Assembly (NCBI GenBank): GCA_900765185.1
Contig: CAAFQT010000239.1
Location: forward strand, 1-20,820
DNA length: 20,820 bases
Source of the DNA: an uncultured Collinsella sp.
Lineage (GTDB): Bacteria; Actinomycetota; Coriobacteriia; Coriobacteriales; Coriobacteriaceae
Reading direction: 5' to 3'
In this document: positions 14,031 through 20,820 of the stretch, piece by piece
Layout of the letters: each line of letters begins with the position of its first letter
How positions within the stretch are numbered: the stretch's first letter is position 1
The notes under the pieces: model-generated
The model's database searches: none
What the model was told of the DNA's origin: nothing
The model's input: only the letters and a program-made list of their open reading frames with translations
Position numbers and translations under genes: made by a program

Positions 14031-15452
14031 ATGGCTCATAACGACAAACCCGAAAGCGCAAACGAGGCGCAGAATCATTCCCAGCCGCTCGACGACGGCG
14101 GCTTTTTCTCCCTTAACGACGTCATCACGGCAGGCAGGCATCAGCTCACCCGCTCCGAGCATCTCTTGGCTGCCGACACGCGCCGCAACGCCCGCAACCT
14201 ACTCGCGAGCGCCAAGTTGCTCGTACTCGTCGTCATCGTCTCACTCGCCATGGGCGTTGCCGCTTGGGCGTTTTTGGCCTCGCTGAATATCGCGACCGAC
14301 TATCGCGAGCACCATGCGTGGGTCTACGCCTTACTTCCCGTTGTGGGCGTTGCCACCGCATGGGTGTACAAAAACCACGGCCTTGCCGCCAAGCGTGGCA
14401 ACAACCTGGTCATCGACTCCGCTCTGGGCACACGCCTCATCCACATGCGCATGGCCGTCCTCACCTTCGTCTGCTCCACGCTCACGCACCTAACGGGCGG
14501 ATCGGCCGGTCGCGAGGGAGCCGCGGTGCAGATTGGCGGCACCATCGCCAGCAACATCTCGAGCCTCGCCCACCTCAAAAAGCATGACCACCACGACCTC
14601 ATGCTCGCCGGCATCTCGTCGGCCTTTGGCGCCGTATTCGGCTCGCCCCTTGCCGGAGCTTTCTTTGGCATGGAGATGTGCTTTATCGGCAAGATCGACT
14701 ACACGGCGGGCATCTACTGCCTGGTCGCCTCATTTACCGGCTACTTTACATCAATCGCCCTGGGTACCGAGTACGAAGCGAATGTCATCGCCAGCGTTCC
14801 CGGCATGACGCCGCGGACGGTTGCCATCGTTGTTATCAGCGCCATTATCTTCGGTCTGACGGCACGCCTCTTTGCCTGGTCGGTTCGAACCGTCAAGAGC
14901 CTGTACGGTCGCATTATCACCAATTACCTTGTTCGCGCACTCATCGGCGCACTCGTGGTTTTGGCCGCCTATGCCCTCCTCGACGCTTGGGACTACGCCG
15001 GCCTTTCCACGTGGCTTTCCGGCGCCGGATTTGCAGGCAACACCACCCTGGCGGACGCAGCCATCAAGTTGGTCGTCACAGCACTTACCCTGGGCGCGGG
15101 CTTCCAAGGCGGCGAGGTCACGCCCCTGTTTGGCATCGGTGCGGCGCTCGGCGGCTGGATCGGTTGCCTCGTCGGAATCGATCCCAGCTTTCTGGCAGCG
15201 CTGGGCATGCTCGGTGTGTTCTGCGCCGGCCTTAACGTGCCCATCACCACCTGTATGATGGCCATCGACCTGTTCCACGGCACGGCAGCCGGGTTCTTTG
15301 TCATCGTGGCCTTTATCAGCTACCTAACCGCCGGTCACCGCGGCGTGTACCCCGCCCAGCGCATCATCTCACCCAAGCGCCGTTCGCTTATTGTGGATGA
15401 GGGCGGTACGGTAGCGGATGCTATCGAGCGCCACAACGACCTGATAGAGTAG
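14031..15452 (+). CDS. CLC-family anion transporter, possibly fluoride-type
   Basis: A 473-residue CLC-fold membrane protein. After about 60 cytoplasmic residues come hydrophobic helices with GGSAGREGAAVQIGG (gating Glu162), GSPLAGAFFGMEM and GAGFQGGEVTPLFGIG, and CAGLNVPITTCMMAIDLFHG near the end. These are core CLC anion-pathway motifs. The usual GSGIP selectivity motif is not seen; the matching place reads RGNNLVIDS (about 122-130). Loss of GSGIP together with a GGSAGREG context is what I recall of fluoride-exporting CLC proteins, so F-/H+ antiport is possible; a chloride transporter remains an alternative. No fluoride riboswitch was seen upstream. The ATG at 14031 has AGAGGA upstream. Confidence 0.88.
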   Translation: MAHNDKPESANEAQNHSQPLDDGGFFSLNDVITAGRHQLTRSEHLLAADTRRNARNLLASAKLLVLVVIVSLAMGVAAWAFLASLNIATDYREHHAWVYALLPVVGVATAWVYKNHGLAAKRGNNLVIDSALGTRLIHMRMAVLTFVCSTLTHLTGGSAGREGAAVQIGGTIASNISSLAHLKKHDHHDLMLAGISSAFGAVFGSPLAGAFFGMEMCFIGKIDYTAGIYCLVASFTGYFTSIALGTEYEANVIASVPGMTPRTVAIVVISAIIFGLTARLFAWSVRTVKSLYGRIITNYLVRALIGALVVLAAYALLDAWDYAGLSTWLSGAGFAGNTTLADAAIKLVVTALTLGAGFQGGEVTPLFGIGAALGGWIGCLVGIDPSFLAALGMLGVFCAGLNVPITTCMMAIDLFHGTAAGFFVIVAFISYLTAGHRGVYPAQRIISPKRRSLIVDEGGTVADAIERHNDLIE

Positions 15453-15538
15453 ATGTAATAATCGCCGTGCAGCCACAATCGGGGGCAATTCGACCTGAGC
15501 GCGACCGCACTGTCATGTCACACGCCGGGAGTCGCCCC

Positions 15539-16501
15539 ATGCACGCAACTGATTTTGGTCGCACGCTCATCATCGCCAACCCAGCCGCCCAGTCGGGCGC
15601 GGCGCGCGAAGTTGCCGAGCGCCTGCAACGCTTTTTGGACATGACCGCGCGCGCATCCCAGTTTGACCTGGTGCTGACCGAGCGCATGGGACACGCCAAG
15701 GAACTGGCCGCCCAGGCAACGGACTATCGCACCGTTATCGCCCTTGGCGGCGACGGCGTGATCCACGAGGTCGTCAACGGGCTTATGACGCAGGATGAGG
15801 CGGTCCGTCCCGCCCTTGCCGTCCTACCCGTTGGTTCCGGCAACGATTTTGCCCAAACGCTCGGTATCGAAGATTTCTCCGGTAAGAATTTTGGCGCGCT
15901 GCTCACCTGTGAGCTGCGGCGTCAAGACATCGGGCGTATTCGCTCATGGAACCCCGCAAGCGGTAGCGGCGAGGCTACCGTTGAGTACTACGACCAGACG
16001 CTTTCCGTCGGTATTGACGCCGCCATCGGTCTGGGCACCACCGAGCTGCGCAAAAAGACGGGCCTCGCCGGCGCTCCGCTCTACACCCTATCGGGACTTG
16101 AGCAGTTTGGCCTGCGCTATCGCAACTACCCCATGACAGCCAGCTTTGATCGCGCGCCCGCCGAGCGCGTGAGGGCGATTATCATGGCGATTCAGCTGGG
16201 CCCCACGTATGGATCGGGCTATCGCATCTGCCCCGATGCCGACCCATGCGACGGCGTACTCGACGTCTGCTACGCCTGCGGCCCCATCCCTCGCGCGGTA
16301 GCCCTGCCTATGTTCCTTTCGGCCAAGGACGGCCACCATACCAAGTTGCCGCCGGTTCGCATGCGCCGCTGCCGCCATGCGGAGCTCACCTTTGAGGAGC
16401 CAGACTACCCCATCCAGGCCGACGGCGAGCCCATCGACGCCTCGCGCATCGAGGTCGACATCCTTCCCACCGCTCTCGAGGTCTGGCACCCAACCCGCTA
16501 A
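15539..16501 (+). CDS. Diacylglycerol kinase-family lipid kinase
   Basis: A 320-residue protein of the DAGK catalytic domain family. It contains ALGGDGVIHEVVNGL (GGDG nucleotide-binding loop, residues 70-73) and LPVGSGNDFAQTLGI (98-110), the two hallmarks of these lipid or sphingosine kinases. The C-terminal part is the expected beta-sandwich ending near QADGEPID. It probably phosphorylates a diacylglycerol-like lipid at the inner membrane face; the substrate cannot be told from sequence. The ATG at 15539 is preferred over upstream ATG 15514 and GTG 15467 because GGGAG lies 7 nt upstream. The CLC gene ends 86 nt before, so the two may be co-transcribed. A 71-nt hairpin follows the stop. Confidence 0.9.
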   Translation: MHATDFGRTLIIANPAAQSGAAREVAERLQRFLDMTARASQFDLVLTERMGHAKELAAQATDYRTVIALGGDGVIHEVVNGLMTQDEAVRPALAVLPVGSGNDFAQTLGIEDFSGKNFGALLTCELRRQDIGRIRSWNPASGSGEATVEYYDQTLSVGIDAAIGLGTTELRKKTGLAGAPLYTLSGLEQFGLRYRNYPMTASFDRAPAERVRAIIMAIQLGPTYGSGYRICPDADPCDGVLDVCYACGPIPRAVALPMFLSAKDGHHTKLPPVRMRRCRHAELTFEEPDYPIQADGEPIDASRIEVDILPTALEVWHPTR

Positions 16502-16508
16502 CCCCACC

Positions 16509-16579
16509 TAAGTTGCGGTGAAATAGGGACTGTTTATGCGGCTAAAGCCGCAAAACAGTCCCTATTTCACCGCAACTTA
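16509..16579. repeat. Near-perfect 33-bp hairpin between convergent genes
   Basis: Arms of 27 bp (16509-16535 and 16553-16579) match perfectly. Inside, after a single unpaired A, come 6 more pairs (tgcggc at 16537-16542, gccgca at 16547-16552) and loop taaa. It lies between two converging stops (16501 and 16588) and lacks a U-tract on either strand. Its core gtgaaatagggactgt resembles the palindrome at 16992-17022, so it looks like a member of a dispersed repeat family. Confidence 0.85.
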
Positions 16580-16587
16580 TGAGGAGG

Positions 16588-16968
16588 CTATTCGTCGCTG
16601 CCCGGTTTGCGACGGTTGGCCTTTTTAATGGCGTTGAAGTGCTTGTCATTGAGCCTGCGCTGGCGTGAGCGCTGAGGCACCTTGGTCTTTACGCGTCGGC
16701 GCGGCGGACGCCCGCGACGCTCAAGCTCAGCGCGCAGCTTACGCAGGCAGCTGCTACGGTTTTGGAACTGACTGCGGCTCTCGCGCGCTGTCACGGTAAT
16801 CCCCGAAGGGATATGTTTCGTGCGTACCGCCGAGTCCGTCGTGTTCACGCCCTGTCCGCCCGGACCTGTCGCGCGAAACACCTGCACCTCGCAATCGCGC
16901 GCCAACTCCTCGACCGACATCTCGGCATAGCGCGCATACTCGCGCCATCCCATCTTGTTCTCATCCAT
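16588..16968 (-). CDS. Small release-factor-like peptidyl-tRNA hydrolase (ArfB-type)
   Basis: A 126-residue protein with the class I release factor catalytic motif GPGGQGVN. Next comes TKHIPSGITVTARESRSQFQ, as in release-factor domain 3, and then a very basic C-terminal tail (RRVKTKVPQRSRQRR...KKANRRK). The tail resembles the one ArfB/YaeJ inserts in the empty mRNA channel of stalled ribosomes. It has no codon-recognition domain, so it probably hydrolyses peptidyl-tRNA on stalled ribosomes. The ATG at 16968 has GGAGG 7 nt upstream. It lies 18 nt downstream of the terminator tail of xpt, leaving no room for its own promoter; expression may rely on readthrough. Related palindromes lie on both sides. 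Release-factor homolog PrfH is an alternative family. Confidence 0.85.
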   Translation of the reverse strand: MDENKMGWREYARYAEMSVEELARDCEVQVFRATGPGGQGVNTTDSAVRTKHIPSGITVTARESRSQFQNRSSCLRKLRAELERRGRPPRRRVKTKVPQRSRQRRLNDKHFNAIKKANRRKPGSDE

Positions 16969-16986
16969 ATCAACACCTCCCCTCAT

Positions 16987-17022
16987 AAAAAATGTGACAA
17001 AGGGACAGTCCCTTTGTCACAT
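16987..17022 (-). terminator. Palindromic intrinsic terminator of xpt
   Basis: A perfect palindrome with 15-bp arms (16992-17006, 17008-17022) around one base is followed, in minus sense, by TTTTTT (16987-16992). It begins 27 nt after the xpt stop. The core gtgacaaagggacagt is related to the hairpin at 16509-16579. Confidence 0.8.
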
Positions 17023-17049
17023 CGCATACCAATCGCTTGTGTTGCGCGC

Positions 17050-17628
17050 TTAGGCGAAGGTGATCTCGCCGGTATCGCAGTCCATATCGGCGATGCGGGC
17101 TAGGCTCTCAACGCGGAAGCCGCGCTCGCGGAGCTTATCGCCACCGCCCTGGAAGCCCTTCTCCACCGCAATGCCAATGCCGGATACCTCGGCACCTGCG
17201 GCCTCGCAGATCTTGATAAGACCCTCGAGCGCGCAGCCGTTGGCCAGGAAGTCGTCGATAATCAGGACCTTGTCGCCCTCGGACAGGAAGCGCTTGCCAA
17301 CGATGACCGGGTACTCCTTCTGCTTGGTAAAGGAATAGATGGTCGTGGCATACTGCTCGCCGTCGAGGTTGATGGACCGTGCCTTCTTGGCAAAGACCAC
17401 CGGCACGCCGCCAAAATGCTGGGCTGCAATGCAGGCCATACCAATGCCCGAAGCCTCGATCGTCAGGATCTTGTTGATCTCGACACCCTCGAACAGACGG
17501 GCCCACTCGGCACCCATGTGGTCGAACAGCTCAACGTCGCACTGGTGGTTGAGGAAGGCATCAACCTTAAGGACGTTACCGGCCTTTACGATGCCGTCAT
17601 GGCGAATACGATCCTCAAGCTCCTGCAT
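17050..17628 (-). CDS. xpt: Xanthine phosphoribosyltransferase
   Basis: A 192-residue type I phosphoribosyltransferase, matching the length of Bacillus Xpt (about 194). It converts xanthine and PRPP to XMP for purine salvage. Features include the MQELEDRI start typical of Xpt, ILTIEASGIGMA, and the PRPP-binding loop VLIIDDFLANGCALEGLI. The ATG at 17628 has AAGGGG about 8 nt upstream. The leader contains a small hairpin just before this site (17644-17661), but I do not see a purine riboswitch. The gene is followed by a palindromic terminator. Adjacent genes suggest no shared pathway. Confidence 0.93.
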   Translation of the reverse strand: MQELEDRIRHDGIVKAGNVLKVDAFLNHQCDVELFDHMGAEWARLFEGVEINKILTIEASGIGMACIAAQHFGGVPVVFAKKARSINLDGEQYATTIYSFTKQKEYPVIVGKRFLSEGDKVLIIDDFLANGCALEGLIKICEAAGAEVSGIGIAVEKGFQGGGDKLRERGFRVESLARIADMDCDTGEITFA

Positions 17629-17643
17629 GGCGCAACCCCTTCT

Positions 17644-17661
17644 CGCGGCAACGATACCGCG
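17644..17661 (-). other. Small hairpin before the xpt ribosome-binding site
   Basis: In minus sense CGCGG and CCGCG pair around an 8-nt loop just upstream of AGAAGGGG. The 160-nt leader (17629-17788) otherwise holds only a possible -10 box TATAGT at 17729-17734. The role is unknown. Confidence 0.3.
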
Positions 17662-17788
17662 CGATTAATAAACGTTGTTCGATAGTCTACCACGGACCTA
17701 CCCCCGCCCGCCCCACAAGCCGCATCGCACTATAAAGCTGCAAGACCAGTAGATAGGCCCGATTCGTGGCAGACAGCCTCCCAACACG

Positions 17789-19093
17789 CTAATGCCGGGT
17801 GCGCGTCCTCACCAAACGTACCAATGTGAGCGCAAAGCCCACGGCTGCAACGGCCATCAGCACGTAGAATACCGCGCGGAAGCCAAAGAGGAACACATCC
17901 GGACGGCCCACCACATAGCTCGTGACCGTCTTACCCATTGCCGCGCTCGTCTGTCCATACAGGATGCGCGACGCCGCCGTAATACCCAGCGCTATGCCCG
18001 CATAGCGCGCCAAGCTGCTCAAGCTGCCCGCAAAGCCAAGCGCCTCACGCGGAGCCGAACCCATATACAGCGAATTATTGGGACTCTGGAAGATCGACGT
18101 GCCGCACGACATAAACGCGACGCAGCACACGATCATCAAGATGGAAGAGTGCTCGTCAAGCGTGCTCACCGCAAAGAGACCGCACACGTACACGCCCAGG
18201 CCAACGGCCGTGGGCGCTTCACAACCAACACGGTCGGACACCGAGCCCGAAAGCGGGCCCACAAAGGCATTCACGACCGGCATCGCCAAAAACAACAGGC
18301 CGGAGATATCGGAGCTAAAGCCGTGGGCATCCTGAAAGTAGAACGGCAGCACAAACTCGGAGGCACCGATACCCACGAACACGATAAGCATGCAAGCCAG
18401 GTTAATCGTGAAAGCCGAGCTCGCAAAGCAGCGACGCGCCGCCTCTGTCAACGGCATTGGGCGTTCGCCAGCCTCCGGCTTCACATGCGGCAGCGTATAG
18501 AGTCCCACGATAAACGAGATTACGCCAACGGGCAGATTAATAAGGAAGATGCTCTCCCAGGGAAAGCTCGCCACCAGCACGCCGCCGAGCACGGGGCCAC
18601 ACATCATGCCAAGAGCCACAAAGGTCGCCAGAATGCCCATGGCACGACCGCGCTCACGCGCCGGAAAAGACTCGGTGATGATGCCCATATTGTTGGCCAT
18701 CGCGGCGGCACAGCCAATGCCCTGCACGAAACGCGCCAAGATAAGCACCTCGAGCGAAGCCGAAAGCCCGCAAAGCAGCGAGCCACCCGTAAAAACGATC
18801 ACACCAAGCTGGAACACATTCACCTTGCCGCGCACATCGCCCAAGCGGCCAAACGGCAGCATGGCGACGCACGTCGCGAGCAGATACGCCGAGCTCACGA
18901 GCTGAATGCGGTCGAGACCCACCCCCAGCTCCTTTTGCATCACTGGGAGCGCCACCGTCACGATGCTCGCATCCAGACACGCCATAAAGGTCATGGCGAG
19001 CACGGTGAACAGAATCGCCCATTTATTCTTACCGTGGGTGTCGCCCTCCAGGGCAATGTGTTCGCGGCGCAGCTGCTCGGCAGTTTTCTCCAT
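17789..19093 (-). CDS. MFS transporter of the EmrB/QacA (DHA2-like) type
   Basis: A 434-residue major facilitator protein with about 12 membrane helices. The first helix carries LDASIVTVALP, a variant of the LDxTIVNVALP motif of drug:H+ antiporters; motif A GRLGDVRGKV follows helix 2, and motif C-like GMMCGPVLGGVL lies in helix 5. Such proteins export drugs or other hydrophobic compounds using the proton gradient; the actual substrate is unknown. ATG at 19093 has AAAGGA 5 nt upstream. The upstream TTG start at 19120 is rejected as it lies in the terminator tail of the preceding gene. That terminator tail ends about 25 nt before this start. Confidence 0.9.
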   Translation of the reverse strand: MEKTAEQLRREHIALEGDTHGKNKWAILFTVLAMTFMACLDASIVTVALPVMQKELGVGLDRIQLVSSAYLLATCVAMLPFGRLGDVRGKVNVFQLGVIVFTGGSLLCGLSASLEVLILARFVQGIGCAAAMANNMGIITESFPARERGRAMGILATFVALGMMCGPVLGGVLVASFPWESIFLINLPVGVISFIVGLYTLPHVKPEAGERPMPLTEAARRCFASSAFTINLACMLIVFVGIGASEFVLPFYFQDAHGFSSDISGLLFLAMPVVNAFVGPLSGSVSDRVGCEAPTAVGLGVYVCGLFAVSTLDEHSSILMIVCCVAFMSCGTSIFQSPNNSLYMGSAPREALGFAGSLSSLARYAGIALGITAASRILYGQTSAAMGKTVTSYVVGRPDVFLFGFRAVFYVLMAVAAVGFALTLVRLVRTRTRH

Positions 19094-19118
19094 GTATATC
19101 CTTTCTATCGTGCAACGC

Positions 19119-19165
19119 AAAAACGGGACCCCAATCGCCTACAAACGGTCACGATCGGGGTCCCG
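19119..19165 (-). terminator. Intrinsic terminator of the sulfhydrylase gene
   Basis: In minus sense a perfect 9-bp stem CGGGACCCC/GGGGTCCCG (19157-19165 with 19124-19132) with a 24-nt loop is followed by TTTTTGCG. It lies 70 nt after the stop of the upstream gene and about 25 nt before the MFS start. Confidence 0.8.
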
Positions 19166-19234
19166 CCTACAGAATCGGAACTATGAGGACGTCGTCAGCC
19201 GAAAAGCCGTCCCACGCCCCGCACGCACGCTAGC

Positions 19235-20518
19235 CTAGCACTGCTCGAGCGCCTGCTCAAGGTCGGCAATCAGATCGGCCGTGTCCTCGAGGCCGCACGA
19301 CAGGCGCACCATGTCGGCGGAGATGCCACAGGCGATGAGCTCCTCGTCGTTCATCTGGCGATGGGTGGCGTTTGCCGGGTGCAGGCAGCAGGTGCGGGCA
19401 TCGGCCACGTGCGTGGCAATCTGGGCGAGCTTCAGACTCTTCATAAAGGTCTCGGCCGCCGCACGACCACCGGTAAAGCCAAAGCTCACAACGCCGCAGG
19501 TACCGTTGGGCATGTACTTCTGAGCCATATCGTAGTACTTGTCGCCCTCCAGGCCCGGATAGCTCACAAAGCGCACCTTGGGGTGACTCTGCAGGAACTT
19601 GGCGACCGCCAGGCCGTTCTCGCAGTGGCGCGGCATGCGGACATGCAGGCTCTCGAGCGAGCTGTTCAGGAAGAATGCTGCCTGCGGGTTCTGCATGGGG
19701 CCGAGGTCGCGCATGAGCTGTGCGGTGGCCTTGGTGATAAAGGCGCCCTCGCGGCCGAACTTCTCGGCATAGGTCACCCCGTGATAGCTCTCGTCAGGCG
19801 TAGTGAGGCCCGGGAACTTGTCCGCATGGGCCATCCAGTCAAACTGACCGTGATCGACAATTACGCCGCCTAGATAGGCCGCGTGGCCATCCATGTACTT
19901 GGTGGTGGAGTGCGTGACGATGTCGGCGCCCCACTCAAAGGGACGGCACATCACGGGCGTCGGGAAGGTGTTGTCAACCATCAGCGGCACGCCGTGGTCG
20001 TGCGCGGCCTTGGCAAAACGCTCAATGTCGAGCACAGCCAGCGCGGGATTGGCAATGGTCTCGCCAAAGACGAGCTTGGTGTTGGGCTGGAAGGCGGCCT
20101 CCAGCTCCTCGTCGGTGCAATCGGGAGCAACGAAGGTGCAGGTCAAACCCATGCGGCCCATGGTATGGGCGAGCAAGTTGTACGTGCCACCGTAGATGGC
20201 AGAGCTCGCGACCACGTGATCGCCGGCGCCGGCCACGTTAAAGATCGCGAGGAAGTTCGCGGCCATGCCCGAGCTCGTGAGCATCGCAGCGGTGCCGCCC
20301 TCCATCTCGCAGATCTTGGCGGCAACCAGGTCGCACGTGGGATTCTGAAGGCGGCTGTAGAAGTAGCCCGACTCCTCCAGGTCAAACAGCTTGCCCATGT
20401 GCTCGGACGTATCGTACTTCCACGTGGTTGACTGGTAGATGGGCACCTGGCGCGGCTCGGCATCTCCCGGGTGATAGCCGCCCTGAACACATGTGGTACC
20501 GATAGTCTGCTCGCTCAT
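19235..20518 (-). CDS. metY: O-acetylhomoserine aminocarboxypropyltransferase / sulfhydrylase (MetY-like)
   Basis: A 427-residue Cys/Met metabolism PLP enzyme. It begins GTTCVQGGYHPGDAEPRQVPIYQST and carries the catalytic lysine Lys207 in VTHSTTKYMDGHA; the YFYSRLQNPT segment binds PLP phosphate in a neighbouring subunit. MetY enzymes make homocysteine from O-acetylhomoserine and sulfide; related enzymes are gamma-lyases. The long form (about 427, against about 390 for cystathionine gamma-synthase) favours the sulfhydrylase. The ATG at 20518 has GGGAG upstream. The C-terminus (GLEDTADLIADLEQAL) is the family's typical end. No SAM riboswitch or T-box was seen in the 230-nt gap to the divergent gene. 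Confidence 0.92.
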   Translation of the reverse strand: MSEQTIGTTCVQGGYHPGDAEPRQVPIYQSTTWKYDTSEHMGKLFDLEESGYFYSRLQNPTCDLVAAKICEMEGGTAAMLTSSGMAANFLAIFNVAGAGDHVVASSAIYGGTYNLLAHTMGRMGLTCTFVAPDCTDEELEAAFQPNTKLVFGETIANPALAVLDIERFAKAAHDHGVPLMVDNTFPTPVMCRPFEWGADIVTHSTTKYMDGHAAYLGGVIVDHGQFDWMAHADKFPGLTTPDESYHGVTYAEKFGREGAFITKATAQLMRDLGPMQNPQAAFFLNSSLESLHVRMPRHCENGLAVAKFLQSHPKVRFVSYPGLEGDKYYDMAQKYMPNGTCGVVSFGFTGGRAAAETFMKSLKLAQIATHVADARTCCLHPANATHRQMNDEELIACGISADMVRLSCGLEDTADLIADLEQALEQC

Positions 20519-20704
20519 ATCTTGCTCCCTTGCCTGGGTTTTAGTTTTATTCGGTTCACGATACCGCTACCCTGCACCCCTCTCAACCCATCCCAAAGGT
20601 AGGTTATGTGACTAATTAATCAAGGGTTTTATCTCAAGCCTTGGGCATTTGCTCGATAGATAAAAATGAGGCATAGATGGAGCTCTCGATGATTACATGC
20701 ACCG

Positions 20705-20734
20705 TCACGGGTACCATAGGCGGGTACACCGTAA
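20705..20734. promoter_or_regulatory. Imperfect inverted repeat before the divergent plus-strand gene
   Basis: TCACGGGTACC (20705-20715) faces GGGTACACCGTAA (20722-20734), complementary apart from one inserted base. The word CGGGTAC is also repeated directly 13 bp apart (20708, 20721). It ends just before the AAGGAG site. It may be an operator in the 5' leader; no regulator can be named. Confidence 0.35.
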
Positions 20735-20748
20735 CCAAGGAGACAACG

Positions 20749-20820
20749 ATGAAGCAAATCGATACGGCCCAGCTCGACATCACCGCCTGTCAGGCTCAGG
20801 CTGCCGAATACCACGCCCGC
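20749..20820 (+). CDS. Start of an unidentified plus-strand gene (3' end off window)
   Basis: ATG at 20749 with AAGGAG about 8 nt upstream opens a frame to the window edge, 24 residues, beginning MKQIDTAQLDITACQAQAAE. The ribosome-binding site and open frame support a real gene, divergent from the sulfhydrylase. The visible part is too short to assign a family. Confidence 0.55.
   Translation, partial: MKQIDTAQLDITACQAQAAEYHAR

Noticed and set aside
17629..17788. Purine riboswitch in the xpt leader
   Set aside because: The conserved core and junction sequences of the purine aptamer could not be found; only a small hairpin is visible.
17792..19186. 464-codon plus-strand open frame opposite the MFS gene
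   Set aside because: Shadow frame rich in Arg and His; the minus frame has clear MFS motifs.

Overview
The window looks like chromosomal DNA of a high-GC anaerobic gut actinobacterium of the Coriobacteriia, most likely Collinsella or a close relative. This is inferred from the GC-rich codon use, the selenium and molybdenum gene set, the double-cubane (2-hydroxyacyl-CoA dehydratase-like) proteins and the gene style. No rRNA or marker gene is present to prove it.

Layout (nearly everything is on the minus strand, so genes read from high to low coordinates). 20749-20820 is the start of an unidentified plus-strand gene, divergent from an O-acetylhomoserine sulfhydrylase-type gene (19235-20518, own terminator). 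Then come an MFS exporter (17789-19093), xanthine phosphoribosyltransferase (17050-17628) and a small release-factor-like/ArfB-type hydrolase (16588-16968) bracketed by two related palindromes. A plus-strand pair encodes a CLC-family anion transporter (14031-15452) and a diacylglycerol-kinase-family lipid kinase (15539-16501). On the minus strand again follow moeA-mogA (12558-13820, 12068-12547) with a terminator, then modA-modB-modC (10989-11864, 9478-10920, 8404-9474) with its own promoter/operator and terminator.

The centrepiece is a seven-gene minus-strand cluster (1345-7974). It holds two double-cubane/HgdB-type paralogs, one HgdC/YjiL-type ATP-dependent activase, selD, yedF, a DUF3343 putative Se/S carrier and a cysteine desulfurase, and it ends in a strong terminator at 1297-1330. 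brnQ (1-1277) follows and runs off the window edge. selD is itself a selenoprotein gene: codon 17 is an in-frame UGA at the catalytic Cys/Sec position. A conventional ORF call would start after the UGA and lose the first 20 codons, including the UGA and catalytic Lys20.

How the genes fit together: ModABC imports molybdate and MogA/MoeA insert it into molybdopterin. SelD, the desulfurase and the YedF/DUF3343 proteins supply and carry activated selenium. Such a pairing is expected in a cell that makes Mo-Se enzymes such as a Sec-containing formate dehydrogenase or a selenium-dependent Mo hydroxylase, but no such enzyme is in the window. The ATP-driven low-potential electron system (activase plus two double-cubane proteins) in the same operon as the selenium genes is the least explained and most interesting part. 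The cluster is preceded by a 38-bp palindrome, a 22-codon leader ORF with a strong ribosome-binding site, and a possible coupled 56-codon ORF. A folded element that pairs better as plus-strand RNA lies between the two paralogs.

Stretches over 300 bases without an assigned large gene: only 7975-8403, described below. No tRNA, rRNA, CRISPR array or insertion sequence was recognised.
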